Made by a program: the position numbers and the translations under genes
Source: JARRQJ01 sp037381915
GTDB taxonomy: Bacteria; Pseudomonadota; Gammaproteobacteria; DRLM01
Reading direction: 5' to 3'
Assembly: GCA_037381915.1 (NCBI GenBank)
Contig: JARRQJ010000030.1
Coordinates: 1-64,000, forward strand
DNA: 64,000 nt
Notes under the pieces: generated by a model
The model's input: the letters and a program-made list of their open reading frames with translations, nothing else
The model's database searches: none
Told to the model about the DNA's origin: nothing
In this document: positions 62,781-64,000 of the stretch, piece after piece
Layout of the letters: the number at the start of each line of letters is the position of its first letter
Numbering within the stretch: position 1 is the stretch's first letter

Positions 62781-64000
62781 ATGATGTTCGACAGGCGCAG
62801 CTTTGCCGTTTTGCTCACATGTGTACTATCCGCCGCCGGCCTCATGGGGTCCGCCACGGCCGCGGAGACCGCCAACGGGGCCCTCATCTATGCCCAGCAT
62901 TGCGTGATCTGCCACGGCGACAAGGGGGATGGCGATACCCGGGTGCGTCGCGGCCTGAGCGCGCCGCCGACGAATTTCACTACCGTTGAGTCCCGGAAAG
63001 AGCTGACCCGCGAGCGGATGCTGCGTTCCGTAAGCGACGGTCTTCCCGGCACGGCGATGATGGCCTTCGGTTCGCGTTTGTCCCACACCGAGATCACCGC
63101 GGTGGTGGACTATATTCGCTCCACCTTTATGACCGGAAAAGCCAATGCCTCACTGCCTCCCAAAATCGCCGAGGGCGAACAACTGTATGTGCGCCATTGC
63201 GCGGTGTGTCACGGCGACGAGGGCAGTGGCGCGGTGTGGACCCAGTCCAGCCTCAACCCCCCGCCCCGGAACTTCACCGCGGCGCTGCGAGACGTGTTGA
63301 CCCGCGAGCGGATGATTACCTCCGTGACCTACGGCCGTCCGGGTACCGCCATGATGCCGTTCCGCTCACGCCTCTCCGCGGAGCAGATTGCGACGGTGGT
63401 CGATTACATCCGCGCCTCGTTCCTGGGAAAAGCGGTCAAGCCGCCGGAGCATGCGCATATCGTGAAAGCGGATATGTCCTTGCCCTTCCCCAACGGCCTA
63501 CGCGGCGATGCCCGCAAAGGCAAGCGCTTTTTCGATCACAACTGCTTTACCTGCCACGGTAAGAAGGGCAACGGCAAGGGGCCACGTTCGAGTTTCATCA
63601 ATCCCAGGCCACGGAATTTCCTCTCCATCGAATCGCGCATCCGCCTGAACCGGCCCACCCTGTTCAAGGCAATACACAACGGTGTACGCGGTTCGGTGAT
63701 GCCATCGTGGGGCAAGGTACTGAGCGACCAGCAGATCGCCGACGTGGCGGGATCCAGTCAAGCTGAGCCGGGAGAAAATGATCGACGCCGTTACCCATGG
63801 GCGTCGCGATACCGCGATGCAGAGTTTTGCGGGACTATTGAGTCCCGAAGACATCGCCGCCGTGGTGGATTTCGTGCGTCACAATTTCATGTCGGGCGAG
63901 GTCGGCAGCAATACCCGCTACCACACCGCCGCAAACGGCTGGCCCGATCACAAGCGTCGCTACGGCGCCGCCTATCCCTTCGCTCTGGGAAAGATCCCTT
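62781..64000 (+). CDS. Tandem-domain c-type cytochrome, frameshifted, 3' end outside window
   Basis: ATG 62781 starts a signal peptide (FAVLLTCVLSAAGLMGSATA). Then come three repeated monohaem units, each with CxxCH (CVICH, CAVCH, CFTCH), a PPxNFT/PRNF block, ERM and PGTAMM segments and a VVDYIR helix. At about 63750 the frame breaks: the third unit stops at QQIADVA, and the other frame resumes at KLSREKMIDAVTHG, the late part of another unit. About 70-90 residues including one CxxCH seem lost. The nominal frame stays open to the window end but is shadow sequence. Confidence 0.75.
   Translation, partial: MMFDRRSFAVLLTCVLSAAGLMGSATAAETANGALIYAQHCVICHGDKGDGDTRVRRGLSAPPTNFTTVESRKELTRERMLRSVSDGLPGTAMMAFGSRLSHTEITAVVDYIRSTFMTGKANASLPPKIAEGEQLYVRHCAVCHGDEGSGAVWTQSSLNPPPRNFTAALRDVLTRERMITSVTYGRPGTAMMPFRSRLSAEQIATVVDYIRASFLGKAVKPPEHAHIVKADMSLPFPNGLRGDARKGKRFFDHNCFTCHGKKGNGKGPRSSFINPRPRNFLSIESRIRLNRPTLFKAIHNGVRGSVMPSWGKVLSDQQIADVAGSSQAEPGENDRRRYPWASRYRDAEFCGTIESRRHRRRGGFRASQFHVGRGRQQYPLPHRRKRLARSQASLRRRLSLRSGKDP

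Noticed and set aside
62765..62989. 74-residue frame at the start of the last cytochrome
   Set aside because: Shadow of the ATG 62781 frame, which has a signal peptide and CxxCH.

Overview
The window looks like a chromosomal segment of a GC-rich gammaproteobacterium with an unusually large investment in c-type cytochromes and outer-membrane electron transfer. The left end keeps a gene order that I recall from Pseudomonas (trpD, trpC, crp/vfr, osmC-like, speD, coq7), with extra genes inserted. The CcmABCDEFGHI set, porins, CcsA/ResB proteins, NHL lipoproteins and multihaem cytochromes suggest a respiratory or chemolithotrophic lifestyle such as metal, sulfur or extracellular electron exchange. 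The genus cannot be named from sequence alone.

Layout. 0-9 kb: tryptophan genes, a SUMF1-like lipoprotein, crp, osmC-like, a VOC protein, speD, coq7, glcF, a 2Fe-2S ferredoxin, rplM-rpsI and tRNA-Gln. 9-15.5 kb: an accessory stretch with a RayT-type transposase and a decayed relative, a TIGR03032-TPR-glycosyltransferase-like fusion, a beta-helix surface protein and a DUF2059-like protein. 15.5-18 kb: two porins, one preceded by a good Pho box. 18.7-33.8 kb: a cytochrome island with a tetrahaem protein, an outer-membrane barrel, three trihaem c7 paralogues, a cupredoxin lipoprotein, two NHL lipoproteins, an 11-haem protein, its own ResB-CcsA (System II) pair, a TPR protein and an ECF sigma/zinc-finger anti-sigma pair. 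34-38.5 kb: a PEP-CTERM protein, a VIT1-like/DUF211 pair and rlmKL. 38.6-46.1 kb: a MoxR-DUF58-VWA (Bat) operon on the minus strand. 46.3-54.5 kb: a second SUMF1 protein and a complete ccmABCDEFGHI operon (System I). 54.5-64 kb: a TlpA-like lipoprotein, a monohaem cytochrome, two ligand-sensor-type propellers, a haem-c PAS-GGDEF-EAL protein, an NHL lipoprotein, a pentahaem cytochrome and a tandem-domain cytochrome running off the end.

How the parts may work together (inference). The trihaem periplasmic cytochromes, the 589-residue barrel, the large 11-haem protein and the tetrahaem protein have the composition of an electron conduit across the outer membrane. The propeller lipoproteins may act as scaffolds, and ResB-CcsA may be a dedicated haem ligase. 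The same tetrahaem sequence pattern recurs in three separate cytochromes. The presence of both maturation systems and a cupredoxin-helical lipoprotein of unrecognised type make this the most interesting part of the window.

A caution. Several otherwise normal genes carry structural lesions: an in-frame loss of about 37 residues in trpC, an exact 72-bp tandem duplication in coq7, a single-base frameshift in the Bat VWA-TPR gene, and a deletion/frameshift in the last cytochrome. They may be real, or they may be assembly errors. Read-level checks should come before any biological interpretation of them.
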